DNA of 64,000 bases from Ziziphus jujuba (Eukaryota > Streptophyta > Magnoliopsida > Rosales > Rhamnaceae). Under the pieces are notes generated by a model that saw nothing but the letters and a program-made list of their open reading frames with translations, was not told where the DNA came from and ran no database searches. Where the stretch lies: positions 22,625,001-22,689,000 of the forward strand of contig NC_083390.1 in assembly GCF_031755915.1 (NCBI RefSeq), read 5' to 3'. The position numbers and the translations under genes were made by a program. This document shows positions 12,053-23,699 of the stretch, piece after piece. The stretch's first letter is position 1, and each line of letters starts with the position of its first letter.

Positions 12053-13415
12053 ATACTTGATGCACATACTATATACTAGTAGTGCCCTACGATACCCAGC
12101 GTCCCAAATACCATCTGATGGGAGGTTAAAGAGAAAAACTTGCATACGGTCACTTCGGTGTTCCGACAGCACTGTTGCTTAAACCTTCATCTTGGCCATG
12201 GAGGGGGGCGGCTTATGTGCACTATATAAACTTGCCTGCCTTCAGGTCCATAGCAACTGACGGGAGACATTACAACCTACAAACTCATCACACTTCAGCC
12301 GTGCGTTAATCATATCCATAACTACAAAACATCGGTACGTATATGATGCATCTAAAAATTTCAATTGGTTCAACTGACACCAGAGGTGACCAGAATCCCA
12401 TCGGGACCTTGTTGCCAAAATGGGTTTTGTCATATCTCCTAAACGAGCAAGTTTTGAGCCAATCCAAGCTTGGAAATGGACTTAGGGGGTTTGAATTTGT
12501 GGGAAAGGACCACCCATTCGACCTCATGCTCATCAAAAGATGGCGATCGAAAAATGCATCCCTCACCGGTTTTCATGGCTTCCCGGCGAGTCTAGACCAT
12601 TTAGTGGCATGATAAACATGGCTATATTTCCTGGAAATGTAGGTTTCAAGTTGGTATAAACATTTCTTGGTGGGTGTCCAAAATTGAGAGGAAATTGGTG
12701 ATGGAAAATGGTTGCCGTGAATGAGCGGGGAGGGGAAGAGAGGGAGAGCTCCAGAGAATTCCAGAAAGAAGAAGAAAAGGAAGAAGGAACGAGGGTCTCC
12801 CCCCCTGTTTTCCCACGTGGGGAAAAGGAAAGAAAAAGAAAAAGAAAAAATAAAATAAAATAATATTAAAATAGTAATATAATATAAAATAATAAAATAA
12901 TGTAATATTTAATTATGGATGACATGTGGCATTTTCTTATTGCGACACACGGCACCATGTACTAAGTTACGCGTGGTATACACTGTTCACATGTTTAAAA
13001 AATAATATTAAAATAATATGGTATTTGAAAAACTTTGTAGGTTCGTAATTTTAAAACCACATGTTCGAATCGAGCATGCCGTTAGTCTACGAATTTGTAT
13101 CAATGAGTAATTCACAACTATATATGATTCAAAGCTCAATTTCACAAAAATAAAAAGTCAACTCAGGCACCCTCGGACAGTTTGGGCATCAACTTGTTTT
13201 GCTTATCACTTTCAAACCGTAGCTTCGTTTTCAATGTGCTACTAGTCTACAGACTCATGTCGATGCATACTTCATAATAGTGTCTTGGTCAACCTAGAAT
13301 TATTACCGAGTTAAAAAAAATCAAAGTTTAACCCTTCTCGGTCAACAACAATAAAACCCGATCAAACTTGGTCAACATGAGAAAATTCTGATGTACTTCG
13401 AGACGAGATGTTACA
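10933..13415 (-). mobile_element. Second solo LTR of the same family, diverged, 2,483 bp
   Basis: The plus-strand sequence begins TGTCAAAACCCATTC and ends GACGAGATGTTACA, with a perfect 5-bp duplication GTCAA at 10,928-10,932 and 13,416-13,420. It aligns along its length with the LTR at 3,584-6,533. Shared landmarks are: ggaattctagacaaatctt against ggaaccctagacagccct; the cacttcgg...ttccgacag segment; gtttt-cccacgtggggaaaa; the gacatgtggcatttt stretch; and the repeated ggtcaac tail. The many CG-to-TA changes suggest it is older and was methylated. It carries an (AAT)n run at 11,423-11,459 and a (TA)n run at 12,004-12,051. No internal domain flanks it. Confidence 0.82.
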
Positions 13416-13420
13416 GTCAA

Positions 13421-14399
13421 GAAATTCCGACACCACTTGATTGCTAGAACGATCATATTTCTCTTTCTTGCATGCCCTTGATCTGAATAATCTCTTGCAT
13501 CTTCTCCTTTTTATCTTTTTCTTCTCTATCGTTTTGAAAAAGTTAATAGATAAAGGTGAATCAATAATTAAGAATTTTTTATTAGAAGCATCTTTTTCTT
13601 TTTGATCATCATGTCTTCATTTAGCATCTTCAATTTCAATCAAAAATCCATAGCATAGCTCACATCTATGCTTATAATTAACATGATCATGCTTAGGATC
13701 CATAAAAAAAAAAAAAAAAAAAAAATTGGAATTAAAGAATAAAAAAAAATTTGAACAACTAAAACACAATATGAGAGACTAAAAACTAACAAAATATTGA
13801 ATACCGAAATTTTAAATAACCGGGAGGTGTCACTTATATATTTATAGCTAAATATGTTTAACTTATTTGATAAATAAAATAAAATCAAATATTAAATGTA
13901 AAAATGCATCTTACTATACATTATTATAGTATATATTATACCATAATTAGGCCATAATTCATTTATTATATATTATATAATATATAATTAGACAAAGAAG
14001 CCACCATGCCTTCTAAAAAGAAAGTAATGTATAATTCCAACACCACTTAATAGAGAGAATTATTATATTATATAATATTATTATAATAATTATAATAATA
14101 ATATATATAATTTTAAAAGGATAAAAATATTTATTTGGTAAATAAAATAAAATTAAATATTTTAATTATTTTAAATTTATTTCAAATTATTACTAGATAT
14201 AGTAATATCAACTATTTGATAGTTATGAAAAATTAAATCAAAAATTAATTTTATATATGTTTGATTATATTCATACGTGGTAAGATAATGAATAAATAAT
14301 AATGAATAATAAATAAAATAAAAATAAAAATAAAAATGATGCTTTTTGAGGGAATTTTGATGAAGAATATGTTGACACGTATTACATATGATTTTTCAT
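13421..14399. other. AT-rich intergenic, no gene supported
   Basis: The minus strand of 13,430-13,680 has short stretches that look vaguely coding, but stops interrupt every frame and I cannot name a family. The motif attcc(g/a)acaccactt occurs at 13,425 and 14,034. The rest is AT-rich filler. Confidence 0.45.
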
Positions 14400-15785
14400 T
14401 TATATATTATATAGATTGCAAAACAAATTTCTCATATATTTATTTGATAATATGATTTTTACGATGAATGGGTTTGCTTCCAAAGACTTTTATGACTGTA
14501 TAATCTTCCATATACCGACAAGGTGCATCGCATCTTTAGAATGGAGGGCAGTCTTAGCATATTCTTCCTAAAGAACAATCACAATATTTAACAGCATTCC
14601 CAATCAATTTTTTTTATTTCATATTTTTTATTTTAAATATTTAATTTTAAAAAGGCTTTCGATCTATTTTTCATTTTGACATTTTAAATATAAAAAAATG
14701 ATTTAACTCTATCATTTTTTGTTTTGTATTGCACAAATTTCTGTACTAATAACATAATTTTTTATTAAAAAAATATGTTTATTAATTTCTTCAATGGTGT
14801 ACAAGAATTAATATTTATAGAAAACATTAAAATAAAAAACACAATGAAGAGTTTTATTAAAGAACTAAATTAAAGTTAATATTTTCTAATTTGAAAAATG
14901 TACTCTTTAAAATAATTTCACATATTTTTTTTACCACAAACACAAGTTTATTTGGTATGGTTTGTTAACGTGGTTAATTTTCAATTTTTGTTTTTTTATT
15001 TTTTATTTTTGCCTAATTGTGTATAAATCTTATTGTTGTTCAACAACGTGAGCAACTTTTTCTCCAAGTAAAATTGATGAATTCCTTTTGTTGTTCATAT
15101 ATACCTTTTTTTTTTATGCAATGGCAGACTCTCAAATGGGTATTTATTTTCTATTTAAAACGTCAACAATGAGAAGCAGTGCGACAGAATGGACTTTCCC
15201 AGTAGATTCGTGCTAGATGGCGTGTTAACATGTGATAATCGTCTTTTTACCGCCAAAAAACCCAAAAAAAAAAAGAAAAAAGAAAAAAGAAATGAACCTT
15301 CTCGTTATTATCCTCCCTTTTATATTGAGTTTAATATTTTAGTTTTTTTTTTATAATAAAAAATGAACCTTCTCGTTATTATTCTCAACTCATACGGTAA
15401 AAAATTATGGATCATTAGCAGTTATGGTTTTATAATTACGTAGAAATTCACATACCGTCTGATCCATCATCATATGACTACCTCTAATGCCTTCTCCTAC
15501 AATATATTTTGTATGTGTGATTCATACTAAAACTCGAATGAAACTTATTAAAAATTGAACCTGCAACTCCTGCATCCAAAGAGCGCATCAGCTTCCTTAA
15601 GTTTAATATTTTAGTTAATGGTCTACTGAAGGTTCTTTTCCTCCTGTACTGTTGTTGTTGTTTTTTTTTTTTTTTTTTTCTCTTTTTTCAAAATTTCTCC
15701 CATCGATCTTCTTCACTCACGGTCAACGGATCACAAGACCGTGCATACCCTTTGGCCCACTTCTTTTCGTCCAACTCATATTACA
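14400..15785. repeat. Segmental repeat block B1, left part, up to the Helitron
   Basis: From gcaaaacaaatttctcatat the block matches 20,257-21,130 (a direct repeat within the same block) and 43,690-44,400. Shared stretches include gatgaatgggtttgcttcc, the aaggtgcatcgcatcttt region and cattcccaatcaatttttt. From 15,118 it matches 2,758-3,420, 32,636-32,900 and 39,350-43,280 through gggtatttattt, agaatggactttcccag and cgtccaactcatattaca. It ends exactly where the Helitron starts. No gene. Confidence 0.8.
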
Positions 15786-15898
15786 TCCTTTAGTCTATAC
15801 TATAAGCGAGAAGAGTTCCCAAGTTTTGGTCATGTTTTACTGTTCAAAATGGTTCCAAAACGACTACTTTTCGTGCGTTTTGGCTTTTCTTTTCCTTC

Positions 15899-15976
15899 CA
15901 CATTTTATGCTTCTTTTTTTATTTTGCCATACAGGTGTCAGGGGTTGTGGTATGGCATGCATTATGGTTATGATGA
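15899..15976 (+). repeat. Internal direct repeat of the Helitron, copy 1
   Basis: This 78-bp stretch (ccacattttatgcttctttt through gcattatggttatgat) recurs almost unchanged at 19,171-19,249. The two copies lie near the two ends of the Helitron and bracket the tandem-repeat arrays. Confidence 0.85.
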
Positions 15977-17352
15977 CTTACAGTATGGTAAGGATAGAGT
16001 TGGTGTACTTTATACAAAATTCTGGACTTCATTATTGTACTTCAGAAAAGACTTTGCCTTACCATGTAAGTAAAGATTTTGATTTATAATATTTTAAAGC
16101 CTATTTCCTTGGTTTTCAGTATTTAAATGCCATTGGTTTTTTTTCTTTTCTATTTTTTTTTTTTGTTTTCAGCTTTTCTCTCCCCCTCTACTCTCTTTAT
16201 CAAGGACGACAAAGAACCTGAGGATTGTGTTATTCACTACAAAATTGGTAACTTTAATTTTTTCCATTCCTTTGTGAGTTCATGAATTTCATTGTGCATG
16301 GATCTTTACATTTTTCATTGCTTTTGTGTGCACATGCATATGATTTATATTTCAGTTCTTCACCCAATATCACATATTGATATATAAAAAACCAACATGT
16401 ATTTATGAACTTCAAGAAACTAAAGCTGATGATTTCCAAAAGTGCAGGTGAGGCAGATCCAATAGCGCTGAATCTTGAAAGTTCTCATTTACAATTTGGT
16501 GAAAGGAGTAGGAAGCAGTTTGCCGAGCTTAAAGACAATGCTTAATTTGTTATCATGGGAACCATCTTTTTGTTAATGTGGACATGATAGATTACTATCA
16601 GTTCATAAGTAGATTATTATCAGTCTTTTGTGAATTTATAGCATATTTAGACTATACTGTGATAGTTACACTAATATTATTATTTTGTACATTGCAAGAT
16701 GTAATAGAAATTGATTTAGGTATAACCTAATACATTTCTATTAAATCTTGCAATTTATCTTAGGAAGATAGCAATGATGCTAAGATAGATTCATCTATAA
16801 CACAAGTATGCTAAGATAGATTCATCTATAACACAAGTATTTTATGACAACTTTTTGTTTAACGAAAGTAAAATAGTAATTATGAGTTTTTATGATTGTA
16901 CTTATATTTCCTATGATCATTTTTTATTTTTTGTGTTTCTTTTAGTTAATATATAAATCCATGAATAAATTAAATTTCATGATAATGGACTAGAATCAAA
17001 ATAAATTGTTTATGTTTTCATTAGTTTTAAAATTAATTTATTCTCACTAAATATCTAAAACATCTCAATATTGATTGGTGTATAAAAAACAAATAAAATT
17101 GAAAGGATGAAGCTAGAATCTATTTACGAACAATAATGGTTTTTGCTTTTTCAAATTTTCTGCTTTTCTAGATTTTCTGTTCATCTAAGAGTTGGTGATG
17201 CAATCTTGGTGCCTTTATCTAGAAAGTAATTCATTCTCAAAAGAGCGTGTCCATACCTAAAGATAAAAGACCTGTTTTAAGTATTCAAGTGGTGGAGGTT
17301 GATACATCGGACACCCATACATCGGATATTTTATATCGGACACCCATGTCTC

Positions 17353-17707
17353 GGACACAACTTAGCTTGGACAGACATCAGTTAGCTCGGCCATACACAA
17401 CTTAGCTCGGATAGACATAACTTAGCTCGGACAGACATCAGTTAGCTCGGCCAGACACAAGTTAGCTCGGACAGACATCAGTTAGCTCGCCCAGACACAA
17501 CTTAGCTCGGCCAGACACAAGTTAGCTCGGACAGACATCAGTTAGCTCGGCCAGACACAACTTAGCTCGGCCAGACATCAGTTAGCTCGGCCAGACACAA
17601 CTTAGCTCGGCCAGACATCAGTTAGCTCGGCCAGACATAAGCTAGCTCGGCCAGACACAACTTAGCTCGGCCAGACATAAGTTAGCTCGGCCAGACACAA
17701 CTTAGCT
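17353..17707 (+). repeat. 20-bp tandem repeat array 1 (about 18 copies)
   Basis: The unit is TTAGCTCGG(C/A)CAGACA(C/T)(A/C)A(C/G). Copies follow head to tail with no spacers. Variants alternate between a cacaact and a catcagt form, suggesting a 40-bp higher-order unit. The GC content is much higher than the surrounding DNA. It lies inside the Helitron. Confidence 0.93.
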
Positions 17708-17714
17708 CTTTCTT

Positions 17715-17870
17715 TAAAAAATAACAAGTTTTTACGTCTATAGAAGAAAAAAAAACCAAAGTAAAAAATAATTGCTCTTTCTAAGATTCGAACACAAGAC
17801 CTCATGGGGCTCACAATGCTTAAGCAATCAACACAATCAACAAGGCTTAAGCATAAGTTGCAATAAAATT
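17715..17870 (-). repeat. SINE-like remnant between the two arrays
   Basis: On the minus strand, GAGCCCCATGAGGTCTTGTG is followed by TTCGAATCT, close to the RNA polymerase III B box (GTTCGAATC) of tRNA-derived SINEs. A GCTTAAGCATTGTGAG stretch upstream could be a decayed A-box region. I see no clear tail or duplication, so this is tentative. Confidence 0.3.
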
Positions 17871-18112
17871 GCAATGACATTATTCTTATGCACTTTACAA
17901 CATTAAAAAACATGGACATATCGACCCAAGGACGGCTTGGGGGAATCACCCTCTGCAAGAACCATGATGCCCCATGTCGAAATTCGAATTCTAAAATCCT
18001 GAACATGTCCCAATTTTAAAAAAGAAAAAATGGAATTTCCCTCAAATGGATGGAAATCCCTTGTTGGGCACTTAAAAGTGGTTTTTTTTTGAAAATTGGG
18101 CTGACAGGTCCC

Positions 18113-19074
18113 CTTCGGCCACACAGAAGTTAGCTCGGCCACACAGAAGTTAGCTCGGCCAGACACAACTTAGCTCGGCCACACAGAAGTTAGCTCGGCC
18201 AGACACAACTTAGCTCGGCCAGACATAAGTTAGCTCGGACAGACATCAGTTAGCTCGGCCAGACACAACTTAGCTCGGACAGACATCAGTTAGCTCGGCC
18301 AGACACAACTTAGCTCGGACAGACGTCAGTTAGCTCGGCCAGACATCAGTTAGCTCGGCCAGACATCAGTTAGCTAGGCCAGACACAACTTAGCTCGACC
18401 AGACATCAGTTAGCTCGGACAGACACAACTTAGCTCGGCCAGACATCAGTTAGCTTTGCCAGACATCAGTTAGCTCGGCCAGACACAACTTAGCTCGGCC
18501 AGACATCAGTTAGCTCGGCCATACACAACTTAGCTCGGATAGACATAACTTAGCTCGGACAGACATCAGTTAGCTCGGCCAGACACAAGTTAGCTCGGAC
18601 AGACATCAGTTAGCTCGCCCAGACACAACTTAGCTCGGCCAGACACAAGTTAGCTCGGACAGACATCAGTTAGCTCGGCCAGACACAACTTAGCTCGGCC
18701 AGACATCAGTTAGCTCGGCCAGACACAACTTAGCTCGGCCAGACATCAGTTAGCTCGGCCAGACATAAGCTAGCTCGGCCAGACACAACTTAGCTAGGCC
18801 AGACATAAGTTAGCTCGGCCAGACACAACTTAGCTCGGCCAGACATCAGTTAGCTCGGCCAGACACAACTTAGCTCGGACAGACGTCAGTTAGCTCGGCC
18901 AGACATCAGTTAGCTCGGCCAGACATCAGTTAGCTAGGCCAGACACAACTTAGCTCGGCCAGACACAACTTAGCTCGGACAGACACAACTTAGCTCGGCC
19001 AGACATCAGTTAGCTTTGCCAGACATCAGTTAGCTCGGCCAGACACAACTTATCTCGGCCAGACATCAGTTAGT
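18113..19074 (+). repeat. 20-bp tandem repeat array 2 (about 48 copies)
   Basis: It has the same 20-bp unit as array 1. A longer duplication is visible inside it: the variant series beginning with the unusual ccatacacaa unit at 17,391 recurs from 18,519, an offset of about 1,128 bp, keeping the same order of rare variants (gatagacataac, gctcgcccagac). The array therefore grew by block duplication as well as by single-unit slippage. Confidence 0.93.
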
Positions 19075-19170
19075 TTTGATCCAATATGTATCAAAAAATA
19101 AATGTAAAATGAAGAAATGAAGAAATGTTCCATCACATATTTGATCTTCAACAGTTGCCATACTGGTGAG

Positions 19171-19249
19171 ATCCACATTTTATGCTTCTTTTTTTATTTT
19201 GCCATACAGGTGTCAGGGGTTGTGGTATGGCATGCATTATGGTTATGAT
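19171..19249 (+). repeat. Internal direct repeat of the Helitron, copy 2
   Basis: Near-identical to 15,899-15,976; see that entry. It lies just downstream of array 2. Confidence 0.85.
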
Positions 19250-19730
19250 TATACATTGACCAAAAATGTTGTATTTCATGAATTGTTGAGTTTAGTAAAT
19301 TCTTCAAATAGGTAAGCTCAATGTATGTTACTTATATTATTGATGTTATTTTTATTTATTTATTTATTTTAAATTTTCTGGTCATTTTTTATATATTTGA
19401 AATCATGCTTTTGAACATATATGATTGTTTTGTTTTTTTAGGGATTGAGGTCAATTATATTAGAATATATATGATACACCGGACATCTATACACCGGATA
19501 TTTTATGATGCGATTTGGATATTAAATTTATGAAAAACTTGGGATAAAATGATTAATTTCTTTATGTTTGTTAATAATTTAAGATTAAATCCTTCTAAAC
19601 AAATTGAAAAATGTTAATTAAAAAAACTAATTTAACAAATTTTTTATTCGAATTTTTCCATATTACTTCAAAGCTATTAAACATTCAAATTTTAATTCAA
19701 ACCACGTGCATCGCACGTGGCCATACCTAG

Positions 19731-21130
19731 TAATATATATATATGTGAATGTTACAGTGAACGATGTTCCCTCCCGCATCCATGGTAGGGGCCAACTACC
19801 CTCTGTTCCAATTTCAACTCTTCTTTCAATCACATCAAATATATATTTATAGAAATGTTTTGTTTTTTTTGGTAATAAATATTTATAGAAATGCTAGTGA
19901 GTATTCCCTTAGTGTAGGTTGGCTATAACTGTCCAAACCTATCATGGACTGAGGCAAATAATCATTATGATGATGGATGGGCCGTGGGCCACCTTCTTAA
20001 TGCAATATGTCTTCACCATTCTAACTTATGCAATATGTCTTCACCATTCTAACTTCCAAAATTATCTTTTAATTTTGAAAGATTTAAAAAAATATATAAT
20101 TGATGTCTCTCTCTTTCCTATGCTTCCCCTTTTCTTTTTTTCTTTTTTTCTTTTTTTTTGGGGTGAATTCTTTCCTTTGCTTCACATGTAACCAAGCCAA
20201 CATTATAAAAATAGTAAAATTATTTTTTGAAATAATTGTATAGAGTTAATTTGAAATTGCAAAACAAATCTATCGTATATTTATTTGATAATATGATTTT
20301 TACGATGAATGGGTTTGCTTCCAGAAACTTTTATGACTGGATAATTTTCCTTACCGACAAGGTACATCGCATCTTTCGAATTGAGGGCAGTCCTGCTCTC
20401 TTTTATTTATTTATTTAATTTTTATATTTTTCCTAATTAGTCAATAAAGATTCAGCAATTAATTTGTGAATGGATTCGCACCGGTTGTTCTAATATTTTT
20501 GGCTTTTACATGAAAATTTTCATTCGTTTTGTACATATTAAAATTCTTAGCATATTCTCCCTGAAGAAGAATTGCGATATTTAAGAGCATTCCCAATCAA
20601 TTTTTTTTGTTTTATATTTTTTATTTTAAAAATTTAATTTTTAAAAAAGACTTTCATCTATTTTTTATTTTGACATTTTAAATATAAAAAAATGATTTAA
20701 CTCTTTAAATTGGACAGTCTAATCCGTTCTGTGTTTATATGTTATATCATTTTTTTATTTTGTATTGCACAAATTTCTGTACTAATAACATAATTTTTTA
20801 TTAAAAAAATATGTTTATTAATTTCTTCAATGGTGTACAGGAATTAATATTTATAGGAAACATTAAAATAAAAAACACAATGAAGAGTTTTGTCAAAGAA
20901 ATAAATTAAAGTTAATATTTTCTAATTTGAAAAATATACTCTTTAAAATAATTTCACATATTTTTTTACCACAAACACAAGTTTGTTTGGTATGGTTTGT
21001 GTTAACGCGGTTAATTTTCAATTTTTGTTTTTTAGTTTTTATTTTTGCCTAATTGTATATAAATCTTATTGTTGTTCAACAACGTGAGCAACTTTTTCTC
21101 CAAGTAAAATTGATGAATTCCTTTTGTTGT
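19731..21130. repeat. Segmental repeat block B1, right part, after the Helitron
   Basis: It resumes the block at taatatatat and continues with gtgaatgttacagtgaacga, as at 7,785. From about 20,257 it repeats the start of its own block (14,414-15,110), so unit order is visible: the segment that begins one unit follows the end of the previous one, which indicates tandem duplication. No gene. Confidence 0.78.
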
Positions 21131-21641
21131 TCATATATACATTTTTTTTTTTTTTGATAATAATAATTTGTTCATATATACTTCCTTATGATGGTGGTCC
21201 ATTTTATGAATGATTTCATATGAGACAAAAATGACATCTTTTAATGGCTGCGGAGAATCTTCAAACGTAGCGGCCAAAAAAATACATACGGTTGCAATAG
21301 TCCTCCTGTCATTCTTTGCATGGGACTAAAAGAGGAAGAATTGGTGACGGAAAGTGTATTATTTTCAAAGACAATTCTCTTTCTTTAAGTCAATTCGTTT
21401 CCTCTTCCCTTACTCTGTTCGTTTCATTTTTTTTTTTTAATTCTTAAATATTACAAAATAGAAAGAAGATTGAAGATTTCAACTTTTGTAGTCCTCATTG
21501 ACGGAAAAAAAAAAAAAAAAAGCAGAAATCTGTTGTCCTGTTTTACACAATTAAAAAAAAAAAATGGAACTACCCTATAAAAAAAAGGAAAAAGTAGATC
21601 ACAGAAAGGCAAATGATCATATGAAAATGTTGGAAAGGAAA

Positions 21642-21672
<31 letters not shown>

Positions 21673-22027
21673 GTTAAGTGCATAAAAGAAAAAGTATAAA
21701 AGCTTTCCCTTGTTTGATTCTAGGCCAAAAAAAAAAAAAAAAAAACTAAAAAACAAAAAACTAAAAAAACAAAAAACTAAAAAAGCTAATTGGATAAACA
21801 TTCATTCATATATTGAAAGGACACACATGTTGAGGAGAGCGAGGAACCAGGAAAGAAAGTATATTTCATGATTAATAGCACTAATTAACTTATTTACCAA
21901 ATCAGTTTCCTTAAAGTAATACAATTAGTTTTTCTAGGGAATTATGTTACAGTTCACATGATTTATTAAAACATAAAAAAGAAAAACAATAAAAAACAAA
22001 TTTATTAGTTCGAAGAGAGATAACTAA
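21131..22027. other. 3' flank of the diterpene synthase; no gene
   Basis: Oligo-A/T tracts and a (TA)n run at about 21,645-21,663. It probably holds the 3' UTR and terminator of the minus-strand synthase gene. The long reading frame here is low-complexity phenylalanine-rich translation of T tracts. Confidence 0.5.
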
Positions 22028-23663
22028 TCAGCCTACCCTATGAAAGAGTACCTTGCCAATGTGGTAGCTAATGGTCTCAACATCAAAGTAGGCAACATAA
22101 TAAAAAGTCTTGGCCACTGTCAGAAATGTTTGCTTCACTTTTGAATTTATTCCATCCAAGGAGGAGTCTTGAAGCACCAACTCCACTAGCTCTTGCATGC
22201 CTGATTCTATTTGTGGTGTTGTGATGCCCTCAGTTTTTATGTTATAGCTTCCATTTTCATACATCTGAATAAATAAATCAAAAAACATAGAGAAATGTGT
22301 CAAAAGAGAAAGCATTTCTAATTTTTTATTTTTGCTTACTTAGCTTTACATTCCAGGGAATTAATTACAGGAAAAAAAGACCATTTAGATTTAATTTCCA
22401 TTTATAGCAAAATCACCTCTTCTGCCTTCAGTACATAATCAATTTTTTTGAAAAGTTTTAGCAGTTTATTTAATGAATTGTTTTGATCAATATTAGAATT
22501 AGAAATTTACGTGTCAAATTAAAAGAAAACTTGAAAAAAAAATTTTCCATAATTTCTAGAGATACAAAGATAAGTCTGAAACATTAATCGAAAAAGAATG
22601 TAGATATTAATATATACTTTGTGCTAAAATGACTTAATTCATCTAACCTGGTGCTCTTTGTCTTGATAATTACAAAGTTCACAGCAGATTCTATTGGTGA
22701 TGTTAAAGAGTCGCTGGTACTGAGGATTCATTGATGAAAGTTGAAACTCCATCATTGTAGGGTCTGCGCTGAGATTTATTGTTCGAACCAAAAGCTCTGC
22801 TTCTCCATGGTGGATATCTCCTTCCTCTTGCCACTTTACCAGAAACTTCTCCCACTGTTAGAAAACCACATATTAACAAATAAGATATACCACTTTTTCT
22901 ACTTGCTAGTTTTCATATAGAGCCAAACTGAATATCTTCTCTGTTTAATTATCGAAAAAAGGTTTGGAAAAAAAGAAATTTAATTATCACTTCAAAATAT
23001 GGTAGATACATAAGTTTATTGGGTGCTACATATATATATATATATATATATTCGGGTGGAGAAGTTCAAATTCAAGAGCTTTTGCAGATCATGTAGCATA
23101 GAACATATGCTTTATGAAAGTTGGGATTGAGGCAAAAACTAATAATAATAAGTCATTCGTAAAATAGGGGATTTTAAAGAGGTAATTAATTAACTCACAG
23201 CTTGAAGTAGATGGTCACTAATGTCTGAACCGTGTGTGTCCCGTGAAAGGTGGTTCAAGGTTCTCAGCAACACCTCTACAAGACCATGTCCTTTGTTTTT
23301 TGTATTCAACCTCCTGCATCAATGCATCATTATGCATAGGCCATGTCTTAACTATATATTTAGGCTATGTTATTTTTTTGTCACTTTTTCTTTTTTCTAC
23401 TTCACATAATGAGTACCCTTTATTTATGAATGGTAATAAATAAAGTATTAGTATTACTTTTGGCATCTACAATGGAAGATTCTATAATTTTTTTGCCTTG
23501 TCATTTTTGGTGCCAAATAAATCATATGAAAACAATAAGAAATTATTGGTAGTTAAAACCATGATCTATACATCATTGGACATACCCATTTAAGAACCAA
23601 ATTGATATTTATCAAAAATCTTTCTCATTTATTAAGATACATGGAATATGCCACTTTATGCAT

Positions 23664-23699
<36 letters not shown>

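Larger units (their letters stand above)
15786..19730 (+). mobile_element. Non-autonomous Helitron, 3,945 bp
   Basis: The element starts TCCTTTAGTCTATACTATAA and ends with the hairpin CCACGTGCATCGCACGTGG followed by CCATACCTAG; a 5' TC, a 3' hairpin and a 3' CTAG are the Helitron signature. It sits between A and T. The paralogous site at 3,411-3,424 reads tattacataatata without the insertion, and here tattaca and taatata flank the element, so the borders are set by comparison. No Rep/helicase reading frame is present, so it must have been moved by another element. Inside are two 20-bp repeat arrays, a short SINE-like stretch and a 78-bp internal direct repeat. Unidentified gene-like pieces lie at about 16,170-16,545. 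Confidence 0.88.

Noticed and set aside
3584..13415. A single large LTR retrotransposon bounded by the two similar LTRs
   Set aside because: Each LTR has its own, different 5-bp duplication (CTTCC and GTCAA). The interval between them holds no gag-pol or primer-binding site, and the LTRs are highly diverged. They are two separate solo LTRs.
15652..16089. 145-aa open frame spanning the Helitron left border
   Set aside because: It crosses the insertion junction, begins in a T tract, and resembles no protein in any frame.
17353..19074. CRISPR-like repeat array
   Set aside because: The 20-bp units are contiguous with no unique spacers, lie in a plant Helitron, and no cas genes exist. It is a minisatellite.
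21451..21801. 116-aa Phe-rich membrane-like open frame
   Set aside because: Produced by poly-A/T and (TA)n tracts downstream of the synthase; no conserved features.
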